The translations under genes were made by a program, and so were the position numbers. The notes below the pieces were generated by a model. The model was not told the origin of the DNA. It saw only the letters and a list, made by a program, of their open reading frames with translations, and did no database searches. DNA of 62,866 nucleotides, from assembly GCA_035316325.1 (NCBI GenBank), contig DATHJB010000036.1, positions 1-62,866 of the forward strand, in the 5' to 3' direction. The stretch is from Acidimicrobiales bacterium. Its GTDB lineage: Bacteria; Actinomycetota; Acidimicrobiia; Acidimicrobiales; VFJN01. How positions within the stretch are numbered: position 1 is the first letter of the stretch; the number at the start of each line of letters is the position of its first letter. Shown here one piece after another: positions 8,719-17,533 of this stretch.

Positions 8719-9450
8719 ATGAGCGCCTGGCAGGCCCTGTTCTGGGGAGGGTTCTCGTCGTCGGCGTTGTACATCGGCGAGGCCCTGGCCGGCCCGATGG
8801 CCAAGGCCTACAAGGCGACAGGCCTGGTGATGGCGTTCGGCGCGGGCACGATGCTGAGCGCCGTCGCCTACGAGCTGGTGCCGGAGTCGAGCCTGCACCA
8901 GGTGACCGGGGTGGGCCTGGGGTTCGGGCTGGGCGCGCTCGTCTACTTCGTCGGCGACCGGCTGATCGACCGGGGCGGCGGCGACCAGCGACAGACCATC
9001 AGGGCCGGCACGGCGTCCGAGGGCTCGGGCGCGGCCATGTTCCTCGGCGCCCTGCTCGACGGCCTGCCCGAGGCGTTCGTGCTGGGCATCGGCATCCAGC
9101 TGGGCGGCACGATCAGCGTCGCGTTCGTGGTGGCGGTATTCGTGTCGAACATCCCGCAGGGCATCGCCGGGACCAGCAGCCTGCTCGAGGCCGGCAACTC
9201 CCAGCGCCGCGTCTTCTGGATGTGGACGGCGCTCAGTGGTGCTGCCGCGCTCACGGCCCTGCTCGGCTACCTGGTGGGCGACTCGATCGGGAGCTCGGGC
9301 ATCTACGCCCAGGCGTTCGCCGCCGGAGCGGTGCTCACGATGCTGGCCGACTCGATGATGCCCGAGGCCTTCCAGCACGGCGGGAAGCTGGTGGGTCTGC
9401 TCACCGTGCTCGGCTACGCGGTGGCGGCGGGGCTGACGACCTTCGAGTGA
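8719..9450 (+). CDS. ZIP-family divalent metal transporter
   Basis: This 243-residue protein has seven to eight hydrophobic helices. The ZIP metal-site helices are recognisable although atypical: GALLDGLPEAFVLGIGIQLG stands where HNFPEG usually occurs, and VFVSNIPQGIAGTSSLLEAG corresponds to the second binding helix. A C-terminal DSMMPEAF is also conserved. ZIP proteins import zinc, iron or manganese. Replacement of the usual histidine by Asp in the first motif suggests a non-canonical metal preference. Start: the ATG at 8719. The preceding 170 bases hold no convincing gene. Confidence 0.82.
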   Translation: MSAWQALFWGGFSSSALYIGEALAGPMAKAYKATGLVMAFGAGTMLSAVAYELVPESSLHQVTGVGLGFGLGALVYFVGDRLIDRGGGDQRQTIRAGTASEGSGAAMFLGALLDGLPEAFVLGIGIQLGGTISVAFVVAVFVSNIPQGIAGTSSLLEAGNSQRRVFWMWTALSGAAALTALLGYLVGDSIGSSGIYAQAFAAGAVLTMLADSMMPEAFQHGGKLVGLLTVLGYAVAAGLTTFE

Positions 9451-9456
9451 CCACCT

Positions 9457-9473
9457 TCACCCCGCCGGGGTGA
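9457..9473 (+). terminator. GC hairpin after the ZIP gene
   Basis: TCACCCC and GGGGTGA are separated by GCC: seven paired bases with a three-base loop, seven bases after the ZIP stop. There is no T-run, as usual for actinobacterial terminators. Confidence 0.5.
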
Positions 9474-9507
9474 CGACGGTCGGCGAGGGCGTCGCCAGCC
9501 TGACGCC

Positions 9508-9930
9508 ATGAGACGGAGACGTGTCGGTGTCGTCGGGGCCGGGTTGGGGCTGACGGCGATGGCCGTGCTGGGCGCCTGCGGTGACGACGAGAGCGCGTCG
9601 GACGAGGTCTGCGACGCTCGGGACGACCTCGACGAGAACGTCACCGAGCTGCGCGACCTCGACCTCGGAGCCACCAGCATCAACGACGTCCAGGACATCC
9701 TCGGTGACATCGACGACGACCTGACCGACATGCGCGACGCCGACGAGGACAGGCTCTCGCCGCAGATCGACGACCTCGAATCGTCGGTCGACGACCTCGG
9801 CAGCGCCGTCAGCGACCTGGGGTCGAGCTCCTCGCTGGACGCCGCCGCCGACACCCTCCGCGACGCGCTCGGCAACGTGGGCGACGCCGCCGAGGAGCTG
9901 AGGACCGCCGCCGCGAGCGACTGCGACTAG
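9508..9930 (+). CDS. Small acidic lipoprotein
   Basis: This 140-residue protein has a twin-basic signal peptide and a lipobox VLGAC placing the lipidated cysteine near residue 24. The mature part is extremely acidic (many Asp/Glu-Leu heptads), looks like an all-helical bundle, and ends in a cysteine-containing tail. Similar secreted acidic coiled-coil lipoproteins are common in this lineage but have no assigned role. Start: the ATG at 9508. It is convergent with the following membrane protein gene, with seven bases between the stops. Confidence 0.75.
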   Translation: MRRRRVGVVGAGLGLTAMAVLGACGDDESASDEVCDARDDLDENVTELRDLDLGATSINDVQDILGDIDDDLTDMRDADEDRLSPQIDDLESSVDDLGSAVSDLGSSSSLDAAADTLRDALGNVGDAAEELRTAAASDCD

Positions 9931-9937
9931 GGCGGTC

Positions 9938-11047
9938 CTAGGCGGGCGCGGCCCCGCTCCCGCTCTCGTCCGGGTTGACGATCTCCAGGGCGACGACGGC
10001 CAGGACGGCGAGCAGCACGACCACCAGCGCCGTCGTCACCGTCAGCGAAGGGAGCAGGAGCAGCGCGGCCGCGGCGGCGGCGACCACCGCCACCTGCAGC
10101 GGGCGCCGGTAGGGACCGATGGCGGCGAGCTGCGGGAGCCGGACGGTCGACGACGCCGGGCCGACGAGCCAGGCGCCGATCGCGAGCAGCAGCCCCAGCA
10201 CCAGCAGCACGGCCGTCTGGCGGAACAGGGGAGTGAGCAGCCCGGTCCACACGTCGCCGGCGGCGCGGCGCCGGACGTCGCCGTCGATCTGGTCGAACAG
10301 CGCTCGCCGGCCGATGCGCAGCGCCACCGCCGTGACCACCATCGTCGCCACCATCCCGAGGCCGACGAGCACCACCATCCGCCGCCGGTCGACCGCCAGC
10401 ACCACGGCCAGCGCCAGCAGCACCAGCGTCACGATCGGTAGGACGACCGCCAGCGTGCGCAGGGTGTCGACCGCCTGGCCCACGGTCTGGATGTCGTCGG
10501 AGGTCGCCACGACCACCCGGTCGATCTCCTCGATCGTCCTGCTGTCGATGATGTCGAGCCAGCGGTCGGTCAGCAGGCGGTCGGCCCGTTCGAGCACGTC
10601 GGTGAGCTGCAGGGCGATCGAGCCGTCGGCCCCGTCGATCACCTGGAGCGCCCGCCGGTGGGTCCGGCGCAGCGCCTCCGTCCAGATGGTGGAGAAGGTG
10701 TCGCTCTCCAGGACGTCACGCAGCGTGTCCTGCACCAGGCCCCGGGCCAGGCGGGTCACGGTGGCCACCACCAGCGGGTTGTCGTTCGGCAGCGCCTCCT
10801 CGATCTGCGCCTCGACGTCGACCCGGCTCATGATCCGGTCGGTGAGGGCGACCGCGAGGCCCTCGTCCAGGTCCCGGTCGTCGGCCAGCGGTGTCAGTGC
10901 GGCGACGAAGCGGTCGGTGTCGAGCGCGGTGAGCCGCAGCCACACCGTGACGTTCGCCAGGAGCAGCACCACGCACCCCACCACCAGCAGCGTCTTGGCC
11001 CCGAGGCGACGGGCGCGGCGGGGGCGGGCGCGGGTGGGGGTGTCCAC
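9938..11047 (-). CDS. Polytopic membrane protein with a large extracytoplasmic helical domain
   Basis: This protein of about 369 residues has an Arg-rich N-terminus and a first helix at about residues 17-38. An extracytoplasmic region of about 170 residues follows (TALDTDRFVAALTPLADD onward), rich in helices, including RLARGLVQDTLRDVLESD. About five further membrane helices lie in the C-terminal half. Similar actinobacterial proteins are annotated only as integral membrane proteins. The GTG at 11047 was chosen because longer frames would run into the divergent gene at 11135; the ribosome site is weak, so the start is uncertain. Confidence 0.68.
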   Translation of the reverse strand: MDTPTRARPRRARRLGAKTLLVVGCVVLLLANVTVWLRLTALDTDRFVAALTPLADDRDLDEGLAVALTDRIMSRVDVEAQIEEALPNDNPLVVATVTRLARGLVQDTLRDVLESDTFSTIWTEALRRTHRRALQVIDGADGSIALQLTDVLERADRLLTDRWLDIIDSRTIEEIDRVVVATSDDIQTVGQAVDTLRTLAVVLPIVTLVLLALAVVLAVDRRRMVVLVGLGMVATMVVTAVALRIGRRALFDQIDGDVRRRAAGDVWTGLLTPLFRQTAVLLVLGLLLAIGAWLVGPASSTVRLPQLAAIGPYRRPLQVAVVAAAAAALLLLPSLTVTTALVVVLLAVLAVVALEIVNPDESGSGAAPA

Positions 11048-11134
11048 CTCGTCGACTGTGGTGCCGGCCGTCCCCGGGCGGATCGCCCGCGGCGGGTGAT
11101 GCGTTAGGCGACCAGCTCCGCCGAGCCTCTCCGC

Positions 11135-12484
11135 ATGGCCGACCACCTCTCCGACCACGCGTTGGCCGCCGAGGCCTACGTCTACGGGTACCCGCTGGTC
11201 TTCGACCTCTCGGAGGTGCAGCGCTTCACCCAGATCGGGATGGGCAGCCTGGCCGCGGCGCCGTTCAACACGTTCAGCCACGCCACGAAGCTGGCCGGAC
11301 CGGACGACAAGTTCGTCAGCGTCAACAACGACACGATCTACTCGATCGCCCAGCTCGACCTCAGCGGCGGGCCGTTGCTGCTCGACGTCCCCGACAGCGG
11401 CGGGCGGTACTACGTCCTCCAGTTCGTCGACGCCTGGACCGACAACTTCGCCTACGTCGGCACCCGCGCCACGGGGACGGCCCGTGGCAGCTACCTGCTC
11501 ACACCGCCCGGTTGGGAGGGCGACGTGCCGGTGAAGGCCCGGCAGATCGCCGTGCCGACGGCCGTGGCGACGATCGTCGGGCGGTGGGCCTGCGACGGCG
11601 AGGCGGACGTGTCCAAGGTGGCGGTCCTGCAGGGCGGGCTGGTCCTGGAGCCCTACGGCGACCCGGGGCCGACCGCCGGGATCCCTTCACCTTCGGCCGG
11701 CGTCCCCGACGAGCTGGCGTTCTTCGAGAAGCTGCGGGTGTGGATGCAGGCGTTCCCACCGTCGGCCGCCGACCAGGACTTCCAGCACGTCCTCGGTCCG
11801 CTCGGCCTGCTCGACGCCCCGCCGGCGTCGCCGTCGCCCTACGTCGACCCGCCCGACTTCCTCGTCGCCGCCCTGGTCAACGGGAGGGAGGAGGCGATGG
11901 CGGAGATCGAGCAGCTGACCCGGGCCGGCACCACGGTGCCGCTGAACGGCTGGCACAACAACCCCCACCTGTTCGACTACAACGTCGACCACCTGGGCCT
12001 GGGGACCGTCGACCAGCCGCAGTGGCGGTTCGCCGACCGCCGCCGGGCGCGGCAGGTCCGGGCGGTCGCCGCCCGCGTCGGCCTGTGGGGCAACCACGGC
12101 TACGAGGCCGTCTACGCCCAGGTGTTCGAGGACGCCGACGGCCGGCAGCTCAACGGCGCCGACCGCTACACGATCACGTTCGCCGAGCCGCCGCCGGTCG
12201 ACGCCTTCTGGTCGCTCACCATGTACGACACGCCCGACTACTACCTGGTCGACAACCCGATCGGCCGGTACTCGATCGGCGACCGCACGCCGGGCCTGCG
12301 CCACGGCGCCGACGGTTCGCTCACCGTGCACCTGCAGCACGACGAACCCCACGACGAGCCCGCCCGCAGCAACTGGCTCCCGGCACCCGAGGGTGACTTC
12401 CGCCCGATGCTGCGCCTCTACCAACCGCGCCCCGCCGTCCTCGACGGCAGCTACGTCCTCCCGCCCGTCATCCGCTCCCCCTGA
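11135..12484 (+). CDS. DUF1254/DUF1214-domain protein
   Basis: This 449-residue protein has the DUF1254 opening AYVYGYPLVFDLSEV and VSVNNDTIYSIAQLDLSGG. The DUF1214 end is also present: YTITFAEPPPVDAFWSLTMY, then the segment around YSIGDRTPGL and NWLPAPEGDFRPMLRLY. Such proteins are probably extracytoplasmic or cytosolic beta-rich proteins of unknown activity, widespread in soil bacteria. No signal peptide is visible here, unlike some relatives. Start: the ATG at 11135. Convergent with the CooC-like ATPase gene, 14 bases between the stops. Confidence 0.9.
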   Translation: MADHLSDHALAAEAYVYGYPLVFDLSEVQRFTQIGMGSLAAAPFNTFSHATKLAGPDDKFVSVNNDTIYSIAQLDLSGGPLLLDVPDSGGRYYVLQFVDAWTDNFAYVGTRATGTARGSYLLTPPGWEGDVPVKARQIAVPTAVATIVGRWACDGEADVSKVAVLQGGLVLEPYGDPGPTAGIPSPSAGVPDELAFFEKLRVWMQAFPPSAADQDFQHVLGPLGLLDAPPASPSPYVDPPDFLVAALVNGREEAMAEIEQLTRAGTTVPLNGWHNNPHLFDYNVDHLGLGTVDQPQWRFADRRRARQVRAVAARVGLWGNHGYEAVYAQVFEDADGRQLNGADRYTITFAEPPPVDAFWSLTMYDTPDYYLVDNPIGRYSIGDRTPGLRHGADGSLTVHLQHDEPHDEPARSNWLPAPEGDFRPMLRLYQPRPAVLDGSYVLPPVIRSP

Positions 12485-12498
12485 GCCGAGCCCCGGGA

Positions 12499-13482
12499 TC
12501 AGCGGGGGAGCGGGGGTAGGCCGGAGTGGGCCAGGGCGGCGGGGCCGAGGGTGAAGTCGGGATCGACCTGGGTGGCGAGGTCTTGGCCGGTGCGGTCGTT
12601 GCCCCAGCTGGTGGCGTTGCGCAGGTGGAAGTCGACCGCCTGCTGCTGGTAGCGGTGCCAGTCCTTGGGCGTGGCGTCGACGGCCCGGCGGAGGGTGTCG
12701 AGCACGGTCCGGTTGCCGACCTCGAGGAGGTCGATGGGCCGGGAGTCGCCGCGCTCGGCGGCCCGGACGTGGGCCGAGCGGCTGACCCACGCCACCAGGG
12801 CGTCGCCCAGCTGGTCGCGCAGGAAGGCCAGATCGTCGTCGTCGTGCACCTTGTTGCCGATCGCGGCGATGCGCACGCCGAAGCCCTCGGCGTGGTCGAC
12901 GTACTGCCGGAAGACCCCGACGCTGCGGAGCGTCGGTTCGCACACGACGAACGTCATGTCGAACCGGGTGAACAGCCCCGAGGCGAAGCTGTCGGCGCCA
13001 GCCGTCATGTCGACCACCACGTACTCGTCGTGCCCGTCGACCATGTGGTTGAGCAGCAGCTCCACCGCCCCGACCTTGGAGTGGTAGCAGGCGACGCCGA
13101 GGTCGTCCTCGGAGAAGGGGCCGGTGACCGCCAGCCGGGCGCCACCGACGTGTCGGACGCACGCCGCGTACACGGGGTTGTCGCCGGTGACGTCGACCAG
13201 GCGCGACCCCGCGCCGGGTGGGGTGGTCTTGATCATGGCGTTGGCCGAGGTGATGCGCGGGTTGCTGCCCCGCAGGTGGTCCTTGACGAGGTGGAGCTGG
13301 CTGCCGAGGGTGGGGAGCGCAGCGGCCTCCGCCTCGCTCGCGCCGAGAGCCACCGCCAGGTGCTGGTTGATGTCGGCATCGACGGCGAGGACCGGGCGGT
13401 CCTGTGCCACGAGGTGGCCAACCATCAACGAGGCGAGCGTGGTCTTGCCGCTGCCGCCCTTGCCGACGAACGCGATCTTCAC
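12499..13482 (-). CDS. CooC/MinD-superfamily P-loop ATPase
   Basis: This 327-residue protein opens with the deviant Walker A KGGSGKTT (residues 8-15), then VLAVDADINQHLAVALG (switch I/A' Asp) and VVVDMTAGADS (Walker B-like). These are features of MinD/ParA/CooC ATPases that dimerise on ATP and insert metal or position partners. Absence of a DNA-binding partner gene nearby and the DADINQHLA sequence favour a CooC-like maturation role over chromosome partitioning. Start: the GTG at 13482, with GGAG about eight bases upstream. It lies directly downstream of the biosynthetic operon on the same strand (162-base gap), but membership in that pathway is not shown. Confidence 0.85.
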   Translation of the reverse strand: MKIAFVGKGGSGKTTLASLMVGHLVAQDRPVLAVDADINQHLAVALGASEAEAAALPTLGSQLHLVKDHLRGSNPRITSANAMIKTTPPGAGSRLVDVTGDNPVYAACVRHVGGARLAVTGPFSEDDLGVACYHSKVGAVELLLNHMVDGHDEYVVVDMTAGADSFASGLFTRFDMTFVVCEPTLRSVGVFRQYVDHAEGFGVRIAAIGNKVHDDDDLAFLRDQLGDALVAWVSRSAHVRAAERGDSRPIDLLEVGNRTVLDTLRRAVDATPKDWHRYQQQAVDFHLRNATSWGNDRTGQDLATQVDPDFTLGPAALAHSGLPPLPR

Positions 13483-13588
13483 GGGACGAGCTCCAGTGCG
13501 AGGGAGAGGGAGAGGGAGGACATCGCTCCCTTAACAGTACTGATTCTCGTTCTCTACTTGGACCACTCTGAGTAGCGAAAGAAGTGCA

Positions 13589-13616
13589 TGGACACAGACT
13601 AGACCCGTGCTACGGT
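13589..13616 (+). promoter_or_regulatory. Plus-strand promoter pointing antisense into the methyltransferase gene
   Basis: TGGACA (13589-13594) and TACGGT (13611-13616) are 16 bases apart. Seven bases after the -10 box is an ATG at 13624 that opens a short AT-richer coding-like stretch. This is one of the best-formed promoters in the window, yet it faces into the 3' end of the minus-strand methyltransferase gene. Confidence 0.5.
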
Positions 13617-13644
13617 GAAGTCCATGAAAACCACTGAAAAGGAA

Positions 13645-15516
13645 CTAACTGCGCCGAGCGAGGATGCGGTACGTGTTGGTCATCCGGGGGAGGCGTCGGA
13701 GCAGCGGGGCGATGGCCTGGTCCGCCACCAGGGCGGCCACCATGAACGGCGCGAACGCGGCGAAGGTCGCGGTCCGGGCGGCCCGGCGGGCGGGCGTCAG
13801 CGGCGGCGCCCACGGCTGGCTGCCGGCGGGCGCCACCCGCCGGGCGAGCAGCCACATGGCGAAGGCCAGGTCCACGGTCTGGTGGGCCTCCGCCCGCTCG
13901 ACGGCCACCACCGTGAACCCCCGCTGCTGCAACGCCTCGGTGAGGTTTCCGGCCGACACGAAGTGCTGGTGCTGCGGCTGGAACCACGGCCCCCACAGGG
14001 GGCCCAACCGGCGGCCCAGGCGGCTCTCGGGGTCGGGCACCTCGATCAGCAGGTGGCCGCCGCGCTCGAGCACCGTGCCGGCGGCATCCAGCTCGGCCTC
14101 GGGGTCGCGGGTGTGCTCCAGGTAGTGGTGCATGCTCACCACGTCGTAGGCGCCCACCAGGTCGTCCGCCATGTCGGGGAACATGCCCTTGTAGCCGTGC
14201 TCCACCCAGCCCCGGCGCTGCGCCTCCACCACGCTGTCGCTCAGGTCGAGGCCGTCGAAGCGGGTCTCGGGCCACACCTCGCGGGCACACAGGCAGAAGT
14301 GGCCGTGGCCGGCACCCACGTCGAGCCAGCGCTTGGGCTGGGCCACGCCCGCCAGCATCAGGGCGCGCTGCAAGTACGAGCGCCCGCCCATCGAGAACGA
14401 GAACGCGGTGTCGTTCTCACCCAGGCCGTCGTAGAAGTCCTTGTAGTAGACGTCGAGCCCCTCCAGCGACAGCCGGGGGTTCTGGAACACGTGGTCGCAC
14501 TCACGGCACTCGTCCAGGTGGAACTGCCCCGGCTTGCGCTGGAGCATGTCAGGCACGTCGATCAGGCCCTGGAGCTCGTCGCTGCCGCACCACGGGCACG
14601 TCACCCGGCGCGGCTCGAACAGGCGGGCCGGGTCGTCCAGCATCCGGGCGTACTCCTCGCGCTGGGCGGCAGCCTGCTCGGCGTCACGTTCGGCCCGGGC
14701 CTCCACCGCCGGCGGCGGGATCGCCCGCAGCGCCCGCACCATGTCCGCCACCTGGCGTGCCGGCCGGCCGAGCGCGGTGTGCACCCGCAGGTCCCGGGGC
14801 TTCACGGCCAGCCGGATCGTGGCGACGAAGGGCTGCGCGACGTAGGCCGCCAGCGCCGCCGTCCCCCAGATGCGGCTGGCCTTGGGTCCCACCGTCACCG
14901 CCGCCGCCACGGCGGTCGGGGCGCCGCCGAACGCGGGCATCGGCGGTCCGTAGATGGCCTTCAACCGGGGCAGGCGCCAGCCCACGTCGGGCGTCACCGC
15001 GGTGAGCCGGGGTGCCACCACCAGGTCGCTGGTCGTCGGTGCGTAGTTCTTCAGCTGCACCATCGCCTCCACGTACTCGACCGGGTCGAGGTCGGCGGTG
15101 CGGGGCAGGTGCACCCGGGGCAGCAGGGTGGAGCGGACGAGGGTGGCATGGCCGGCGCCGCGGCCGGCGACCATCGGGTCGTCGCGGTAGGTCTTCGGGT
15201 TGACGAGCCGCATCAGCTCCAACAGGTCGGCGACGGGCAGGTCGGCCGGCACCAGGTCGACCACGTCGAGGTCGTGGAAGCGGGCGTAGCGCACCGCGGC
15301 GCGCAGGGTGGTGTCGTCCACGGTCACGCCTTCGGCCGTCACGAGCTCGAAGTCGTCGTCGAAGGCGCCGGGCAGCTCGGTGACGCCGTTGCCGGCGAGG
15401 AAGTCGTCCAGCACGGCGAGCTGGGTCAGGCGCGCGCGCAGGCGCAGGCTGTTGGCGACGATGCCGGCCGTGGCGATCGCCCACGGGGCATGGCGGGTCA
15501 GGGGGCGGGGACGCAT
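13645..15516 (-). CDS. Two-part protein: unknown N-terminal domain, zinc ribbon and SAM methyltransferase
   Basis: This 623-residue protein divides into three. Residues 1-300 are an unrecognised domain with a hydrophobic segment near 200-235. Residues 307-340 are a zinc ribbon with Cys307, Cys310, Cys337 and Cys340. From about 375 there is a class I methyltransferase with motif I LDVGAGHGHF at 398-407, FDGLDLSDSVVEAQRR as motif II, and YDVVSMHHYLEHT, the usual pattern of Methyltransf_23 enzymes. The ATG at 15516 overlaps the glycosyltransferase stop by 19 bases, so it belongs to the synthase operon and is its last gene. It probably O- or C-methylates the lipid product or its sugar. The N-terminal domain could be a second catalytic unit. 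Confidence 0.82.
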   Translation of the reverse strand: MRPRPLTRHAPWAIATAGIVANSLRLRARLTQLAVLDDFLAGNGVTELPGAFDDDFELVTAEGVTVDDTTLRAAVRYARFHDLDVVDLVPADLPVADLLELMRLVNPKTYRDDPMVAGRGAGHATLVRSTLLPRVHLPRTADLDPVEYVEAMVQLKNYAPTTSDLVVAPRLTAVTPDVGWRLPRLKAIYGPPMPAFGGAPTAVAAAVTVGPKASRIWGTAALAAYVAQPFVATIRLAVKPRDLRVHTALGRPARQVADMVRALRAIPPPAVEARAERDAEQAAAQREEYARMLDDPARLFEPRRVTCPWCGSDELQGLIDVPDMLQRKPGQFHLDECRECDHVFQNPRLSLEGLDVYYKDFYDGLGENDTAFSFSMGGRSYLQRALMLAGVAQPKRWLDVGAGHGHFCLCAREVWPETRFDGLDLSDSVVEAQRRGWVEHGYKGMFPDMADDLVGAYDVVSMHHYLEHTRDPEAELDAAGTVLERGGHLLIEVPDPESRLGRRLGPLWGPWFQPQHQHFVSAGNLTEALQQRGFTVVAVERAEAHQTVDLAFAMWLLARRVAPAGSQPWAPPLTPARRAARTATFAAFAPFMVAALVADQAIAPLLRRLPRMTNTYRILARRS

Positions 15517-16679
15517 AGGGACTCCAATCGGATCGCCGCGGCAAGCGCGCCACCTGCCGCCTCGAAGGACAGTCGGATGTCGCCCGCCGCAGTGCGGAAG
15601 GTCGGCTCGTCGAGCACGGTGTGCACGGCCTTGCGGAGGTCGGCGGGCAGGACGCGGCCGAAGCGCACCCGCACGCCCGCCCCGGCCTGCACCACCTGGT
15701 CGGCCACCACCGGCTGGTCGTCGCGGATCGGCGCCAGTACCAGCGGCAGCCCGTGGGCCAACGTCTCGCACACCGTGTTGTGGCCCGCGTGGCACACCAC
15801 GGCGTCGAGGTGGGGGAGCAGTCCCAGCTGCGGGACGCGCTCCCGGACGAGGATGTTCGGCGCTTCCCCCACCAGGCTCGGGGGAGCCACGAACACCGCC
15901 TGCAGGGCCTCGCCGGCCAGCGCTTCGGCGGCGACGCCGAAGAACCGCTCGCCGGCCTGGGTGTTCACCGTGCCGAGCGACACCAGCACGTGGGGCTGCT
16001 CGGGGTCGAGCCAGTCCCAGGGGAAGTCGTCGGGCTCGGGCCGGTCGGAGATCGACGGTCCGACGAAGGCGAAGTGGTCGGGGAAGTCGTGATGCTCGCC
16101 CACCAGCCGCCGGGTGCTGAACACCAGCACCAGATGCTCGGAGACGCGCAGGCCGTGGGTCGACACCAGGTCCGGCGGCATGCCGATGTCGGCCTGGAAC
16201 CGGACCACCTGCTCGTCCACCCACTGCTCGGCGAGGGGCAGTCCCGCCAGCACGTCCACCAGCTCGGCCGTGGTCGTGGCCGACGTCGCCCAGCGCAGCC
16301 CCCGGCGCCGCGCCACCGCGCCGCCGGCCAGGGTCTGCTGGTCGGCCACCAGCACATCGGGCTGCCACTGCTCGACCACCCGGTCGACGCCGTCGACCAT
16401 GGCGTAGCCGAGCGGCAGCAGCACGTTCTCCCAGAGGAACTTGAACGCCGCCGCCGCCCGCAGGCCGCGGGAGCGCAGGCGCAGGTCGTCCACGTGCTCG
16501 ATGGCCTCGGGCGAGCCGGCCGGCAGGAAGAGGGCGTCCGGGGGCAGCAGGGGGTCCACCGCCCCGGGCAGGCCGGCCCAGGCCACGTCGTGGCCGCGCC
16601 GCGCCAGCTCACGGCCCACCGACACCGTCGGGTTGACGTGCCCCGACAACGGCGGCACCACGAAGAGGAACCGGGCCAC
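15498..16679 (-). CDS. Family-1 (UGT/macrolide-type) glycosyltransferase
   Basis: This 393-residue GT-B protein opens FLFVVPPLSGHVNPTVSVG, the acceptor-domain loop with the catalytic His. The nucleotide-sugar domain follows: VLVSLGTVNTQ, ERVPQLGLLPHLDAVVCHAG, HNTVCETLAHGLPLVLAP and DDQPVVADQVVQAGAGV. These are hallmarks of glycosyltransferases that decorate polyketides, sterols and glycolipids. Start: the GTG at 16679, six bases after the hydrolase stop. Within the operon it should add a sugar to the synthase product; the sugar cannot be read from the motif. Confidence 0.9.
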   Translation of the reverse strand: MARFLFVVPPLSGHVNPTVSVGRELARRGHDVAWAGLPGAVDPLLPPDALFLPAGSPEAIEHVDDLRLRSRGLRAAAAFKFLWENVLLPLGYAMVDGVDRVVEQWQPDVLVADQQTLAGGAVARRRGLRWATSATTTAELVDVLAGLPLAEQWVDEQVVRFQADIGMPPDLVSTHGLRVSEHLVLVFSTRRLVGEHHDFPDHFAFVGPSISDRPEPDDFPWDWLDPEQPHVLVSLGTVNTQAGERFFGVAAEALAGEALQAVFVAPPSLVGEAPNILVRERVPQLGLLPHLDAVVCHAGHNTVCETLAHGLPLVLAPIRDDQPVVADQVVQAGAGVRVRFGRVLPADLRKAVHTVLDEPTFRTAAGDIRLSFEAAGGALAAAIRLESLCVPAP

Positions 16680-16685
16680 CGTCGG

Positions 16686-17495
16686 TCAGCTCGCCCGCGT
16701 CGGCAGGGTCACGGGCGTGGCCGCGTCCCGCACCCAGGCGACGGTGCGCTCGCGGACGAAGGCCGTCGCCTCGAACAGCACCGAGTGGGTGCAGCCGGGC
16801 ACCACGTGCAGCTCGCAGCCGGCGACGTGCTCTCGAAGGTCGTGGGCACGATCGAGGATGTCGGAGCCCTCGCCGTAGATGGCCAGGGTCGGGCAGGTGA
16901 TGCCGGCCAGCGCCCGGCGGCTGAAGGGTCGCTCCCGCTGCAGGTCGTCGATCAGCGACGTCTCCATCAGCAGCTTCTCGCTGTGCCGCGCCAGCCGGCT
17001 CAGCTTGCGACCGGCGTTCTCGTCGAGCCACTCCTTCACGCCGTCCTCGTCGAGGCCGAAGGCCGCCAGCGCCAGGCTGCCGGCCATGTGCTCGCCCCAG
17101 CCCTCGGTGGCGAAGTGGGCCTCCACCAGCACCAGGCTGGCCACCCGCTCCGGGAAGCGGTGCGCGAAGGCCAGCGCCACCACCCCACCGAAGCTGTTGC
17201 CCACCAGGTGCACCGGGCCTGCCGGGTCCCAGGTGGCGAGCAACGCCCGGAGGTCCTCCACGTGGTCGTGGACGGTGTAGCCGGTGCGGGGCATGTCGCT
17301 GCGCCCGTGGCCCCGCAGGTCGTAGAGGTAGGTGTCGGCCACGAGGCCCACCGGGTTGGCGATCGTGTAGTAAAAGCTCGACAGGTTGTCGGCCACCAGC
17401 CCGTGGAGCATCACCACGGTCGGCCGGTCGGTCGCAGCGCCGTCGCCCAGGCGCTGCACGTGGAAGTGCAGGCCGTTGGCCTCGACTCGGGGCAT
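16686..17495 (-). CDS. Alpha/beta-hydrolase, candidate chain-release or editing enzyme
   Basis: This 269-residue protein has the oxyanion motif VVMLHGLVADN, the nucleophile elbow GNSFGG (Ser about residue 101), LRGHGRSD and the catalytic His in PGCTHSVLFE. The synthase proteins contain no thioesterase domain, so this gene is the obvious candidate for releasing or trimming the acyl chain. It could also be an esterase acting on the finished lipid. Start: the ATG at 17495. It lies 38 bases after the discrete ACP gene and six bases before the glycosyltransferase gene. Confidence 0.85.
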   Translation of the reverse strand: MPRVEANGLHFHVQRLGDGAATDRPTVVMLHGLVADNLSSFYYTIANPVGLVADTYLYDLRGHGRSDMPRTGYTVHDHVEDLRALLATWDPAGPVHLVGNSFGGVVALAFAHRFPERVASLVLVEAHFATEGWGEHMAGSLALAAFGLDEDGVKEWLDENAGRKLSRLARHSEKLLMETSLIDDLQRERPFSRRALAGITCPTLAIYGEGSDILDRAHDLREHVAGCELHVVPGCTHSVLFEATAFVRERTVAWVRDAATPVTLPTRAS

Positions 17496-17533
17496 GGCCG
17501 GAGGTGTCCTCGCTGCTCGCTGCCGACGGCCGG

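Noticed and set aside
13660..16092. Plus-strand open frame following the antisense promoter
   Set aside because: Beyond the first 20-odd codons it has the composition of a shadow of the methyltransferase and glycosyltransferase genes. Only the promoter and start were kept as an observation.
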